Positions 1 to 9,507 of a stretch of DNA of 64,000 nucleotides are shown in pieces (position 1 is the stretch's first letter; each line of letters starts with the position of its first letter). Position numbers and translations under genes: made by a program. Below the pieces are notes generated by a model, which did no database searches, was not told the origin of the DNA, and saw only the letters and a list, made by a program, of their open reading frames with translations. Source of the DNA: Morganella morganii_D (GTDB lineage: Bacteria; Pseudomonadota; Gammaproteobacteria; Enterobacterales; Enterobacteriaceae); contig CP173058.1 of the NCBI GenBank assembly GCA_044772875.1, positions 3,534,001 through 3,598,000 on the forward strand, written 5' to 3'.

Positions 1-266
1 GCAGTTGCCTCGAAGTGATGGCCGGTGGTGTCTCGAAAGGTGAGGCACTGCAACAGGTAGCGGAATCACTGGGCTACCGTCTGAATGACTGTATCGCCTT
101 CGGTGATGGTATGAATGACCGCGAAATGCTGGAAATGGCAGGAAAAGGCTGCATTATGGCGGGGGCACATCAGCGTCTGAAAGATATTCTGCCGGAGATG
201 GAAGTGATTGGCTCTAATGCAGATGACGCGGTTGCCCATTATCTGCGCCGGTTATATCAGCAGTAA
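1..266 (+). CDS. yigL: Pyridoxal phosphate phosphatase YigL, Cof-type HAD hydrolase (3' part)
   Basis: Partial gene cut by the left window edge; the reading frame is open from base 3. The visible C-terminal 88 residues carry the HAD motif IV region (FGDGMNDREML), in which the paired Asp residues bind Mg2+. The LEVMAGGVSKGEAL stretch and the NADDAV..YLRRLY tail match the YigL branch of Cof-type sugar- and PLP-phosphatases. The family removes phosphate from small metabolites in the cytoplasm. A strong terminator follows at once. The family is certain; the YigL assignment rests on resemblance to the E. coli protein. Confidence 0.85.
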   Translation, partial: SCLEVMAGGVSKGEALQQVAESLGYRLNDCIAFGDGMNDREMLEMAGKGCIMAGAHQRLKDILPEMEVIGSNADDAVAHYLRRLYQQ

Positions 267-287
267 TTTCTGTATTCAGATAAACAG

Positions 288-321
288 AAAGCCGCCGGAA
301 ATAGGATCCGGCGGCTTTTTT
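288..321. terminator. Bidirectional intrinsic terminator between yigL and dlsT
   Basis: A perfect 12-bp stem (AAAGCCGCCGGA, 7-nt loop, TCCGGCGGCTTT) is followed by a T run on the plus strand and an A run before it. It sits between two convergent genes and can serve both. Confidence 0.9.
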
Positions 322-341
322 ATCTCTGCAAGATTGTGTTA

Positions 342-1643
342 TCAGGAAAATGCCAGGAACGGCGATACACAGAGCAGCAATCCGGTAAAAATAATCAGAT
401 ACAGGGAGAGCCCTTTATATTTATGCAGCATCGGGACTTTATAAACCAGATAAGCCGGAATAAGACAACCGACCATCCCGAAAATCGGACTGCATATTGA
501 GGTAAAGCTCAGCACCGGTGCATTGAGAATAATTGCCCCCCAGGCCAGCAGCACCGCAAATACCATAATGCCGTATTTCACCAGCGTTTCATTAATCCGC
601 TCAGCAGGCATCATACGTTGCAGAATATTCATCACAATGCCTTGCGTGGCTTCACGGAACCCGAGATACACGCCGAAAAATGCGGTCATAACCGCAAAAA
701 TATTCAGTATAACGCTGACCACTGTCACCCATCCGCCGGGAAAAAATTTAGCGGCGATTGCCAGCGCGGAAATATTCTGCTCATAGGCTTTTACCGCCTC
801 ATCATGGCCCATTGCCAGCGTAAAGGAAACAGCATAAAAAAAGACAGTACAGAACAGAATAATAAAAGCGATATTCATCGCCCGCAGTGCTTTAAAGCGT
901 GCCACTTCCCGGTTTACATTCTGATTGCGGAATGAAATGACCATCGGGCTGAGGGTTTGAATAAACAGAATTGAGGTCAGGGTAAACGGCAGAGTAATGA
1001 CGGCTTCTTTAATTAAACGACCAAGCGGTGGTAATGAGCCGATATTATACAAATGCCACATTCCCGTCATCGAGATACCGAGTGCGGCGACAATAAACAG
1101 TTTGGTCAGTACCATAAAACCCGATAATTTAAATAACAGCTTTTCTCCGCGCGAGGAAATAGCTACCAGCAGACAAATCAGAATTAATCCGTACCACGGG
1201 CTGTCAGATAATAATTCCTCTGTGACACCGAAAGTCCGGAAATAAGATGCACTGTCATTTGTGATAGCGGTGGAATACACAAACATCCAGATCACCAGCA
1301 TAATGAAATATAGTGCCCCCAGTAAAATTCCCCGGTTTTTACCCAGATAACCGGTAATCATCCCCGGGTAGTCTTTACACTCAGGGGATTCCGCAAGGGT
1401 ATTAATAAATAACCGCTGGAAAAGATACATGGCCGGATAGCCGATAACGGATGATAACAGGAAAACCCATAATCCCATCAGGCCGACCTGAACCGGCAGG
1501 AAAACGATACCGGCGCCGATAGCCATTCCGATACTCATAATAACCCAGCCGGCATCAGTGCCATCAAATTTTATTGCTGTACGCCACTGCTCTTCACTCA
1601 TCCCGGTATTTTCCGCAGCGGGACGTTTTGTATTTATCGCCAT
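342..1643 (-). CDS. dlsT: HAAAP-family amino-acid permease DlsT/YhaO (probable D-serine or serine transporter)
   Basis: 433-residue inner-membrane permease of the hydroxy/aromatic amino-acid permease (SdaC/TdcC) family. About 11 hydrophobic segments are visible, starting near residue 30 with GWVIMSIGMAIGAGIVFLPV. It resembles E. coli YhaO (renamed DlsT, a D-serine transporter) along its whole length. The start at 1643 is preferred over an in-frame GTG nine bases upstream because AAGGG lies 8 nt before the ATG. In E. coli yhaO sits beside yhaM; here it stands alone, convergent with yigL. Substrate is inferred from homology only. Confidence 0.85.
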   Translation of the reverse strand: MAINTKRPAAENTGMSEEQWRTAIKFDGTDAGWVIMSIGMAIGAGIVFLPVQVGLMGLWVFLLSSVIGYPAMYLFQRLFINTLAESPECKDYPGMITGYLGKNRGILLGALYFIMLVIWMFVYSTAITNDSASYFRTFGVTEELLSDSPWYGLILICLLVAISSRGEKLLFKLSGFMVLTKLFIVAALGISMTGMWHLYNIGSLPPLGRLIKEAVITLPFTLTSILFIQTLSPMVISFRNQNVNREVARFKALRAMNIAFIILFCTVFFYAVSFTLAMGHDEAVKAYEQNISALAIAAKFFPGGWVTVVSVILNIFAVMTAFFGVYLGFREATQGIVMNILQRMMPAERINETLVKYGIMVFAVLLAWGAIILNAPVLSFTSICSPIFGMVGCLIPAYLVYKVPMLHKYKGLSLYLIIFTGLLLCVSPFLAFS

Positions 1644-1837
1644 AAATAACACCCTTAATGTTTAAATCTTAAACAATGTTGTTCTTAACGGACGTGATTT
1701 AAACAACGTATTATGTAATAACGTTTTGTTATCAGCAGGCTTATTTTTTAATATCTTCATCATAAAGGATGTAAATCAGAAAAAATAATGGTTTTTCGGC
1801 AGAGATAAAGCCGTGTCAGGAGAAAATTTTTCTCACG

Positions 1838-1856
1838 GATAGTAATAATCATTATT
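1838..1856. promoter_or_regulatory. Candidate Fur box
   Basis: GATAGTAATAATCATTATT agrees with the classical Fur box GATAATGATAATCATTATC at 16 of 19 positions. It lies 195 bp upstream of dlsT (minus strand) and about 380 bp upstream of the DUF3761-like gene (plus strand). Neither neighbour has an obvious iron function, so the target is unclear. Confidence 0.45.
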
Positions 1857-1902
1857 AAACGTGGTATGGAACAAACGGGGTAATCATTAATATTGCTCTC
1901 TG

Positions 1903-1918
1903 CACGTAAATTTACGTG
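1903..1918. repeat. Perfect 16-bp palindrome, possible operator
   Basis: CACGTAAATTTACGTG is a perfect palindrome with 8-bp arms and no spacer. No T run follows, so it is not a terminator. It lies 46 bp from the Fur-like box in the same intergenic region and could be the site of a dimeric regulator. Confidence 0.4.
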
Positions 1919-2233
1919 AAGAAGCGATTTTATAAAAAATGAGAGCGCTGTGGCATACGTGGTATTGACTCCGGAAATGAATAAAGTGTGAGCTATTCCT
2001 ATAGTATCCCGGATCGGTTCTGTTATATAAAGGCGACCAGTTATAAACAGGATGTAATATAAAAAGGGTATATCCGGTTTCCGGATATTGCCGGTACTCG
2101 CGGTGTTGATATCATCAGGCCGTGGATGAATTTAAACAACTGAATACCCGGTCATTCCGGAATTGGTCTGATACCGGATGATTTGAATCAGAAATATGGT
2201 CACTAATAAATACTGACGGTCAGGAAATATCAG

Positions 2234-2406
2234 GTGAAAAAATATTATTATTTGTGTGCCTTACCTTTTCGGTCAGTGCATTCGGTTATATTACTTATGA
2301 CCCGGATGATCCGAATATAAAAGCCGTGTGCAGAGACGGCTCTTATTCTACCCCGAAAGGACGCGGTACCTGTTCACATCACGGCGGTGTGGATCACTGT
2401 CTGTAA
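2234..2406 (+). pseudogene. Small secreted DUF3761-like protein, frameshifted in an A run
   Basis: The frame ending at 2406 encodes a small protein with the DUF3761-type C-terminal pattern CRDGSYS...GTCSHHGGV. Its N-terminus reads like a signal peptide (ILLFVCLTFSVSAFG), but the frame has no usable start. A GTG at 2234, 8 nt after AGGA, is followed by six A residues (2237-2242). With seven As the frames join into MKKILLFVCLTFSVSAFG, a standard signal peptide. One base therefore appears to be missing, through real mutation, slippage or sequencing error. The family has no known function. Confidence 0.6.
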
Positions 2407-2408
2407 TA

Positions 2409-5400
2409 TCACAACGCCCCTGATTTCCGTGACGGGTTACGGCCCGACAGGTTTTTTGTGCCGCTGCGCAGAATATTACCCACCATATCCACACGCGCTT
2501 CAAATGGCGGGAACGGCAGGATGATATTGTTTTCAGCGAAGCTGCGCAGGATATTCTGATGGATCTCATGGCGTGCCGGCAGGCGGTGCCCCATTTCAGC
2601 GGCGTAGGCACGCAGTTCAAAGATCTGGATGCCCTGTTGTAAATCAACCAGATATGCTTCCGGATTTGGCGTATCCAGAATCATTGCCGAGTCTTGTGCC
2701 GCCATCAGCAGCAGAATGGTGACCTGCTCCGGATTGGCTTCCGCCGGCACAGGGATCGTCAGGACGATACGGGTGACGGTATCCGAAAGCGACCAGTTGA
2801 TAAACTGCTCGGTAATAAAGGCCTTGTTCGGGACAATGATCTCTTTGCGGTCCCAGTCTGTCAGCGTGGTGGCGCGGGTGTTGATGCGCGTGATGCTGCC
2901 GGTCAGGTCCCGGATGGTGACGGTATCGCCGATACGGATCGGTTTTTCAAACAGGATCATCAGGCCGGAAACAATGTTGGCGAAAATTTCCTGTAAGCCA
3001 AAGCCCAGCCCGACCCCCATCGCGGTGACAAACCACTGCATTTTCGACCATTCAATGCCGATCAGTGAGAAGCCGACAATTCCGCCGACCAGTGTTATCG
3101 CGTACTTGGTCAGGGTGGTGATGGCGTAACCGGTTCCCGGTGTCAGATCCAGATGCTGTAACAGCGCCAGCTCCAGCAGCGCAGGGAGATTCCGCACCAG
3201 TTGAGTAGTGATGATGATCACCAGAATGGCGACAAAGACAGAGCCGAGCGTGATGGGCTGGAGCGTATCCACGCCGTTGATACTGCTGCTGACATCCCAC
3301 AGGCGGATATTTTCCAGGAAGGAGAACGCGGTGTGCAGTTCAGACCAGAGTAAAATACAGGACACCAGGGCAATCATGGTCAGAATCGAACGGACCAGCC
3401 CGACAGACTGCGCACTGATGGTATCGAGGTCAATGACCTGTTCTTCAATGTCAATCACACCTTCCGCACTGTTGGCATTGCTGTTAACGCTGCTGTCATC
3501 ATCACTTTTCGCCCGCTGTGCCAGGATTTCAGCACGACGCTGTTTGGCGCGTTCAAAGGCGATGCGGCGGCGCTGGATCAGCATCCAGCGGGTGATAATG
3601 TTGTATACCACCAGCAGCATAAACCAGATGGCGACGGAGGTTTCCAGACGGCCGAGCAGTGCCTGTGAGGTGGCAAGATAGCCGAGCAGAGCGGCAATCG
3701 CTGCCGCAACCGGGGCCAGCAGGAGCAGCCACCACATTCCTTTGCTGATCGCATTGTCGCCGCTGCCGTGACGGTCAAGATAGAGCGGTACCCCTGCGCG
3801 GCGCAGGCTGCTGGTGATAATAAACAGCGCGGCACACAGCAGCAGGAAGCAGAGACGGCCGAGTGTCGGGGCGAATTCCCGGTCATTGAAATATTCAAAG
3901 GTGGTCAGTGCCATCATCAGCGGCACAATGACAAAAATGGAGAGCTGATAGAAACGCATCGCCCGTTTAACACGGGCTTCCGGCCAGCGGAACTGTGCGG
4001 TAAACAGCCCGTTCGGCCGGGCAAATGTTGCACAGAACATAAACAGCCACAGCACCGGTGTGGTGGCGCTGACACCATCACCGATTGCTTTCGCCATCGG
4101 GTATTGCCAGGCATTCTGTAACCCGTAACCGATAGCGGACCACAGAACCGGCAGTGGCAGAGAGACAAGTACAGACCAGAACAGGGTACGCAACGTGATG
4201 GAGAAGCGATCCTGTGTCACTTTACCGATGCGCTGGCTGGTTCTGTCCAGAAATGCCTGATAGTGACGGCGGTAGTTCAGGCCGAAAATCGCCAGCAGCA
4301 GGGTGCCGATAATATAGAGCGAAATCTCTTTGTTCTGCCACGAGAACATAGTTTTGAACGCACCGCCGAGTTGCGCCAGAGTGTCCAGTGACAGCAGTTT
4401 GGTCAGGCTGGTCAGCACTTCAATCGGGTAATTGAGGGAAACCGGTGTGGCATCTGCCACCCAGAACAGATAGCGGTGTGTGTCATCGCGGACTTCAATC
4501 AGCACATCACTGAGCTGACTGGTGGTGACTTTGAGCTTGGTCAGCTCCAGGATTTCTGTGTCATAACCGGAGAGCAGGGAGCCGAGCAGTTCTTTGCGGT
4601 TCTGAATCAGCTGCTGATACAGCGAGGCCTGATCCGCCGGGAGAGAGGCCGTCTGCGGGATGTCCGTTTCATTATTATTACCGGACAGAGCATCGAGCAT
4701 GTTTTCATATTTCAGACGCTCAACGCGCAGATCCGTGATTTCTTTATCCAGCTGCTGCGGTTTCGGCATATCCGGCAGACGGCTGAGTTGTGCCCGCAGG
4801 GCTTCCCCCAGCGCCGTTGAGCCGTTCAGCCACTGAGCCTGCTCCTGAATGGTGCCGAGAACCTGGCGTGCTTTCTGGATATCCGTCGCTGCCTTGCGCT
4901 GCTTCTCCCCGATATCACTCATGTATACGGCCTGATCGTTCAGTACCTGTGACAGCTCGCGGTTGATATCAATCTGCTCTTTCAGAAACGGCGGTAAATC
5001 ACCGGCCTGTTCGGCCAGCAGTTCAGTACGTTCCAGCGCCAGTTCAGCTTTCTGCTGGCGTTTGCCGTTCAGTACACTGCGCAGTTGCTGAAGTTCGAGA
5101 TCCAGCCGCTGGTAGCGTTTACGCAGCAGTTCAAGGCGGATGCGGGTCAGTTCCTGGCGGTTATTGGCAGAAAGCTGTGCCAGCTCCAGCTCATTGACGG
5201 TCGCCTTACGTGCCTGCACTTCTGCGGCGGCGAGAGTCGCCTGAGCATCAGCAAGCGGTGTCAGCGGAGTTGCCAGCCCCTGCTGCCGGGAGGTGGCTTC
5301 ATTGAGCAGACGGCGGGCTTCGGACTGCTGCTGAGGCAGGAGAGTCAGAGAATCGCTGATTTCGCGGTTTTTATCCTGCTCCTGCTGTAACAGCCGTCCC

Positions 5401-5771
5401 TGTTCCAGCAATTGTCCGCTGAGCCGGATAGCCTGCTGCTCAAGGTCGCTGATAGGGCGGGTGGTCAGAATTTTGGCCGGGGAATCACTCTCTTCCAGCA
5501 GTTGCTGGCGTAACGCCCTGACCAGCTTCGGGAAATTATCAATGGTGTCCTGATAGCTTTGTGCCCGTTCATCCGCGGTTTTACTGTCTGTCAGCCAGTT
5601 CAGGGTCGCCTGTAACGCCTGAGCCATCTCAATATCTTTCGGATCTTTGCTGTTCTCAATCCGCTTGAGTTCCTGGCGGATCTGAGGCTCGTTAATATCC
5701 GATGCCGCATATGCCGCTGTCAGCGGGGAAAAAAGAAAAACCGCCAGTAAAAATGAGATAATCAGGCGCAC
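2409..5771 (-). CDS. mscM: Miniconductance mechanosensitive channel MscM (YjeP)
   Basis: 1120 residues, close to E. coli YjeP (about 1107). It opens with a signal peptide (residues 1-22, ending AAYA), followed by a long periplasmic region of roughly 450 residues rich in Gln, Leu and Glu that is probably coiled coil. Then come many membrane helices and, in the last 230 residues, the MscS channel domain (GLGFGLQEIFANIVSGLMILFEKP region, then the beta domain with WDRKEIIVPNK). It opens under membrane tension and protects against osmotic downshock. It lies 12 bp downstream of psd in the same operon, as in E. coli. It ends two bases from the DUF3761-like frame on the other strand. Confidence 0.95.
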   Translation of the reverse strand: MRLIISFLLAVFLFSPLTAAYAASDINEPQIRQELKRIENSKDPKDIEMAQALQATLNWLTDSKTADERAQSYQDTIDNFPKLVRALRQQLLEESDSPAKILTTRPISDLEQQAIRLSGQLLEQGRLLQQEQDKNREISDSLTLLPQQQSEARRLLNEATSRQQGLATPLTPLADAQATLAAAEVQARKATVNELELAQLSANNRQELTRIRLELLRKRYQRLDLELQQLRSVLNGKRQQKAELALERTELLAEQAGDLPPFLKEQIDINRELSQVLNDQAVYMSDIGEKQRKAATDIQKARQVLGTIQEQAQWLNGSTALGEALRAQLSRLPDMPKPQQLDKEITDLRVERLKYENMLDALSGNNNETDIPQTASLPADQASLYQQLIQNRKELLGSLLSGYDTEILELTKLKVTTSQLSDVLIEVRDDTHRYLFWVADATPVSLNYPIEVLTSLTKLLSLDTLAQLGGAFKTMFSWQNKEISLYIIGTLLLAIFGLNYRRHYQAFLDRTSQRIGKVTQDRFSITLRTLFWSVLVSLPLPVLWSAIGYGLQNAWQYPMAKAIGDGVSATTPVLWLFMFCATFARPNGLFTAQFRWPEARVKRAMRFYQLSIFVIVPLMMALTTFEYFNDREFAPTLGRLCFLLLCAALFIITSSLRRAGVPLYLDRHGSGDNAISKGMWWLLLLAPVAAAIAALLGYLATSQALLGRLETSVAIWFMLLVVYNIITRWMLIQRRRIAFERAKQRRAEILAQRAKSDDDSSVNSNANSAEGVIDIEEQVIDLDTISAQSVGLVRSILTMIALVSCILLWSELHTAFSFLENIRLWDVSSSINGVDTLQPITLGSVFVAILVIIITTQLVRNLPALLELALLQHLDLTPGTGYAITTLTKYAITLVGGIVGFSLIGIEWSKMQWFVTAMGVGLGFGLQEIFANIVSGLMILFEKPIRIGDTVTIRDLTGSITRINTRATTLTDWDRKEIIVPNKAFITEQFINWSLSDTVTRIVLTIPVPAEANPEQVTILLLMAAQDSAMILDTPNPEAYLVDLQQGIQIFELRAYAAEMGHRLPARHEIHQNILRSFAENNIILPFPPFEARVDMVGNILRSGTKNLSGRNPSRKSGAL

Positions 5772-5783
5772 AGGGGAAAGTCC

Positions 5784-6719
5784 TCAGTTAGTGGCAGCGG
5801 CGTCCGGTTGTGACGGGCATGCAGGGCCTTCTTCTGCGTGTGTGTTATCATCCGCGATGATGCGGGTTGCCAGCAGCTCCCCCATACGGGTGGAAACACC
5901 GTTTGCCAGCATGCTGTTCAGTGCAACCTTATCAGCAGGGAACAGGTTGATAACCGTGGAACCGAGCTTAAAGCGGCCCATCTCTTCCCCTTTTTTCAGG
6001 TTTACCGCACAGACACTGTCATGTGGCGGGTAAGTCCAGCGACGGACAATCCCTTCACGCGGCGGAGTGACCATACCGCACCAGACGGTTTCCATACTGC
6101 CGACAATAGTGGCACCCACCAGAATCTGCACCATCGGGCCGAAATCGGTATCAAAGACACAGATCAGGCGCTCGTTGCGGGCGAACAGGTTCGGTACATT
6201 GGCAGCGGTCAGCGGGTTGACGGAGAACAGGTCGCCCGGGACATAGATCATTTCGCGCAGATGGCCGTCACACGGCATGTGCACGCGGTGGTAATCACGC
6301 GGGGATAAGTAAGTGGTTACAAACTGTCCGTTACGGAACTGATCTGCCAGCTGCCAGTTTCCGGCGAGCAGGGCTTCCAGGGTATAGTTATGCCCTTTGG
6401 CCTGTAAAATCTGATCGTCACGGATAAGCCCCAGCTGACTGATGGTGCCGTCAGCCGGCAGTGCCAGGGTTTCGCTGCCCTGTACGATCGGGCGGACTTC
6501 CTCTTTCAGCGCCCGGATAAAAAACTCATTGAAGGTACTGTAAGCGATAAATTCGCTCTCTTTCGCTTCCTGCATATCCACTTTGTAGGCTTTGGCGAAT
6601 GTTTTGATCACCAGCTGTGTCAGCCAGCCAAGTTTTTTGTTGGCAAAGCGGCCCGCCAGCTGAGTAACACACTGTTTAGGCAGCAAATATTGTAATTTTA
6701 TTTTAAGAGTATCCAGCAC
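5784..6719 (-). CDS. psd: Phosphatidylserine decarboxylase proenzyme
   Basis: Inner-membrane enzyme that converts phosphatidylserine to phosphatidylethanolamine, the main enterobacterial phospholipid. 311 residues (E. coli 322). The self-cleavage motif LGST is at residues 252-255; cutting before Ser254 makes the pyruvoyl cofactor and the alpha and beta chains. The PRDYHRVHMP segment near the middle is also typical. The start has AGAGG just before the ATG. First gene of psd-mscM; rsgA lies upstream in the same direction. Confidence 0.97.
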   Translation of the reverse strand: MLDTLKIKLQYLLPKQCVTQLAGRFANKKLGWLTQLVIKTFAKAYKVDMQEAKESEFIAYSTFNEFFIRALKEEVRPIVQGSETLALPADGTISQLGLIRDDQILQAKGHNYTLEALLAGNWQLADQFRNGQFVTTYLSPRDYHRVHMPCDGHLREMIYVPGDLFSVNPLTAANVPNLFARNERLICVFDTDFGPMVQILVGATIVGSMETVWCGMVTPPREGIVRRWTYPPHDSVCAVNLKKGEEMGRFKLGSTVINLFPADKVALNSMLANGVSTRMGELLATRIIADDNTHAEEGPACPSQPDAAATN

Positions 6720-6808
6720 ATCGACCTCTGGTATTGTTTGTTATCTGCCGGTTTTTCCGGCGAATTCTGAACAAAAGGGGGCTATTGTACCTGTGCTTAT
6801 TGCGCTTG

Positions 6809-7858
6809 TCAGTCTTCACCGGCTGTAAAATTACGGCGTGGTTTTACCTGTGCCATACTTTCTAGGATGCGGTGATAATTTTCAAAGCGCTCCGCGCTTA
6901 TTGCGCCTTTTTCCACAGCGTCGCGCAGCGCACAGCCCGGGTCATCCCCGTGTTTGCAGTCACGGAATTTACAGCCGCCGAGATAATCGCGGAACTCTGT
7001 GAATCCCTGAGTGACCTGCTCCGGTGTCAGGTGCCACAAACCGAATTCGCGAACCCCGGGTGAGTCGATCACATCCCCGCCGTGCGGGAAATGATACAGC
7101 CGTGAGGCGGTGGTGGTGTGCTGACCCAGCCCGGAAACATCAGAAACGTTATTCACCAGGATATCTGCGGTTTCCGGCAGTAATGTATTAAGCAGGCTGG
7201 ATTTTCCGACACCGGATTGTCCGGCGAAGATAGAAATCCGTCCGGCAAGTGCCGCCGTCAGCGCATCCATTCCCTCGTTGGTGTGGCCGGACACTTCCAG
7301 CACACGGTATCCGATATTACGGTAGATATTCATTAAATCATTGACCCGGTCGCGGCTTTCGTCATTCAGCAGGTCAATTTTGTTGAGAACAATCAGCGGT
7401 TCCACACCGAGTGTTTCGCAGGCGACCAGATAGCGATCAATAATATTGAGTGATAATTCCGGCAAAATCGCGGAAACAATCACGATTTGGTTGATATTGG
7501 CGGCGATCGGTTTGAGACCGTCATAAAAATCCGGGCGGGTCAGTACCGAATCGCGTTCATGTACTGCCTCAACAATCCCGTTAACACGGCCTTCCCCGTT
7601 ATTCTGCAATGCCGCACGCCAGACCACGCGGTCACCGGTAACCAGTGATTTGATGGTGCGGCGCAGGTTGCAGCGCTGCACAGAGCCGTCTGCGGCCTCA
7701 ATATCCGCGTGCTGCCCGAAGCGGCTGATTACCTGTCCTTCCTGAGCCTCACCGAACAGGCTGTCCTCAGGCTCCGGCCGGTTCTCTCTGCGCAGCTTGC
7801 GCTGCTGGTTTGCCTGAACACGCCGTACCTGACCTTTGGAAAGTTTTTGTTTAGCCAA
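6809..7858 (-). CDS. rsgA: Ribosome small-subunit-dependent GTPase A
   Basis: Circularly permuted GTPase that acts late in 30S maturation. The order is an OB-fold N-terminal domain, then NKID (G4) before the P loop GQSGVGKS (G1), and a C-terminal zinc-binding region CKFRDCKHGDDPGC. The chosen start is TTG at 7858, giving MAKQKLSKGQ, which aligns with E. coli MSKNKLSKGQ and has GAGG five bases upstream; a longer in-frame version up to 7900 has no homology. This gives 349 residues (E. coli 350). Divergent from orn, as in E. coli. Confidence 0.93.
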   Translation of the reverse strand: MAKQKLSKGQVRRVQANQQRKLRRENRPEPEDSLFGEAQEGQVISRFGQHADIEAADGSVQRCNLRRTIKSLVTGDRVVWRAALQNNGEGRVNGIVEAVHERDSVLTRPDFYDGLKPIAANINQIVIVSAILPELSLNIIDRYLVACETLGVEPLIVLNKIDLLNDESRDRVNDLMNIYRNIGYRVLEVSGHTNEGMDALTAALAGRISIFAGQSGVGKSSLLNTLLPETADILVNNVSDVSGLGQHTTTASRLYHFPHGGDVIDSPGVREFGLWHLTPEQVTQGFTEFRDYLGGCKFRDCKHGDDPGCALRDAVEKGAISAERFENYHRILESMAQVKPRRNFTAGED

Positions 7859-8038
7859 CGAAACCTCGTCTTTTTTGACACAACATAAATTTGACACCAC
7901 ATAAAGAAGATAGTGCCCGCCGGGGTGACTCGCGGCAGGACAGATTACGCGCTATGATACACCATTCATTTTACCCGTCATCATTCAATCCGTATGAATA
8001 AAAAACAGGCGGATACTCAGGTAACTATAGGATACAAA

Positions 8039-8584
8039 ATGGCAAAAAGTGAACAGAACCTTATCTGGATTGATCTGGAAATGACCGGGCTTGACCCGGA
8101 ACGTGACCGGATTATCGAAATCGCCACCATTGTGACGGATGCAAACCTGAATATTCTGGCAGAAGGCCCGGTCCTGGCGGTACATCAGTCTGATGGGCAG
8201 TTAGACCTGATGGATGACTGGAATGTCCGCACACACAGTGCCAGCGGGTTAATTGAGCGTGTCCGCGCCAGCACTTACTCTGATGCACAGGCGGAGCAGG
8301 CGACTATCGCGTTTCTGGAGCAGTGGGTACCGCAGGGTGTTTCACCTATCTGCGGCAATAGTGTCGGTCAGGATCGCCGTTTTCTGTTCCGTTATATGCC
8401 TGCTCTGGAGCAATATTTTCACTACCGCTACCTGGATGTCAGTACCCTGAAAGAACTGGCCCGCCGCTGGAAACCTGAAGTGCTGGACGGCTTCACCAAG
8501 AAAAATACCCATCAGGCGCTGGATGATATCCGTGAGTCAATTGCAGAACTGGCTTACTACCGCGAAACCTTTATCCGTCTGTGA
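8039..8584 (+). CDS. orn: Oligoribonuclease
   Basis: DEDDh 3'-5' exoribonuclease that degrades 2-5-nt RNAs and pGpG to mononucleotides. The first catalytic motif, IDLEMTG, holds Asp12 and Glu14, and the later H..DD region (THQALDDIRESIAEL) supplies the rest. With the ATG at 8039 it is 181 residues, exactly the E. coli length, and AGGA sits 6 nt upstream; an in-frame extension to 7994 is unlikely to be translated. Transcribed away from rsgA. Confidence 0.97.
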   Translation: MAKSEQNLIWIDLEMTGLDPERDRIIEIATIVTDANLNILAEGPVLAVHQSDGQLDLMDDWNVRTHSASGLIERVRASTYSDAQAEQATIAFLEQWVPQGVSPICGNSVGQDRRFLFRYMPALEQYFHYRYLDVSTLKELARRWKPEVLDGFTKKNTHQALDDIRESIAELAYYRETFIRL

Positions 8585-8711
8585 CAGAAACAGAGTACAT
8601 GATTTTCCGCCGCGGATCGGTTAATATTAGCGCGGGTTGCATATTTTATAGCAGATTTGCCGGTTTTATCGGCGTTTGAACAAAAAAATTCATTTTTTAG
8701 TGCCGGAGGGC

Positions 8712-8739
8712 TTGCCAGAAAATGAATTTTTCGTATAAT
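8712..8739 (+). promoter_or_regulatory. Sigma-70 promoter of the tRNA-Gly cluster
   Basis: TTGCCA (8712-8717) and a perfect TATAAT (8734-8739) are separated by 16 bp. The following GCGCTCCCC is a G+C-rich discriminator typical of stringently controlled stable-RNA promoters. The first tRNA begins 60 bp downstream. Confidence 0.85.
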
Positions 8740-8799
8740 GCGCTCCCCGTACCGAGATAGATTTTCAATCAAAAGCGGTGCGGGCAAATTGCAAAACAT

Positions 8800-8875
<76 letters not shown>

Positions 8876-8909
8876 GTTTTCAGTTTGTCAGGTGTATACC
8901 GGTTGTGAC

Positions 8910-8985
<76 letters not shown>

Positions 8986-9019
8986 GTTTTCAGTTTGTCA
9001 GGTGTATACCGGTCGTGAC

Positions 9020-9095
<76 letters not shown>

Positions 9096-9507
9096 GTTTT
9101 TCTTCTCTTCATTATCCCCCTCTGAAGTATTGTTATTCCGAATATCCTTTTATTGTTTATATCACCGGTTCCGCCGGGAAAATTGCTGTGCGGTGCAAAT
9201 AAACATCAATAACGGTTACTTGCCGCGCAAAACTGGTCATGCTGAATTTTTGCTGATAATTTAATCTGTTAGATACTTTTTTTTCGTCAAAACGGGGAAA
9301 AAGCTTGCTAATACCGGCGCGGTGAAATAAAATTTGCGCCCTCTCTGACGAAGGGCAGATGAACGATCACCAGCGGTGATTATTCAGACAGCGAAAGATT
9401 ACCACCGGCACTTTCCGGACTATCTTTATATCAGTTTCTGCTTTTCATCACCTTTCATGGGGTAATTAAGTTAAACCGGGGCAATTTTTTTGTCCGGATG
9501 TTATTTT

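Larger units (their letters stand above)
1644..2233. other. Gene-poor intergenic region
   Basis: No supported gene between dlsT and the DUF3761-like remnant. It is A+T-richer than its surroundings and holds a Fur-like box (1838-1856) and a perfect 16-bp palindrome (1903-1918). Between about 2000 and 2200 there are short open stretches broken by stops in all frames, which may be decayed coding sequence, but no family was recognised. Confidence 0.5.

Noticed and set aside
2000..2230. A gene upstream of the DUF3761-like remnant
   Set aside because: Short open stretches are broken by stops in every frame and match nothing recognised.
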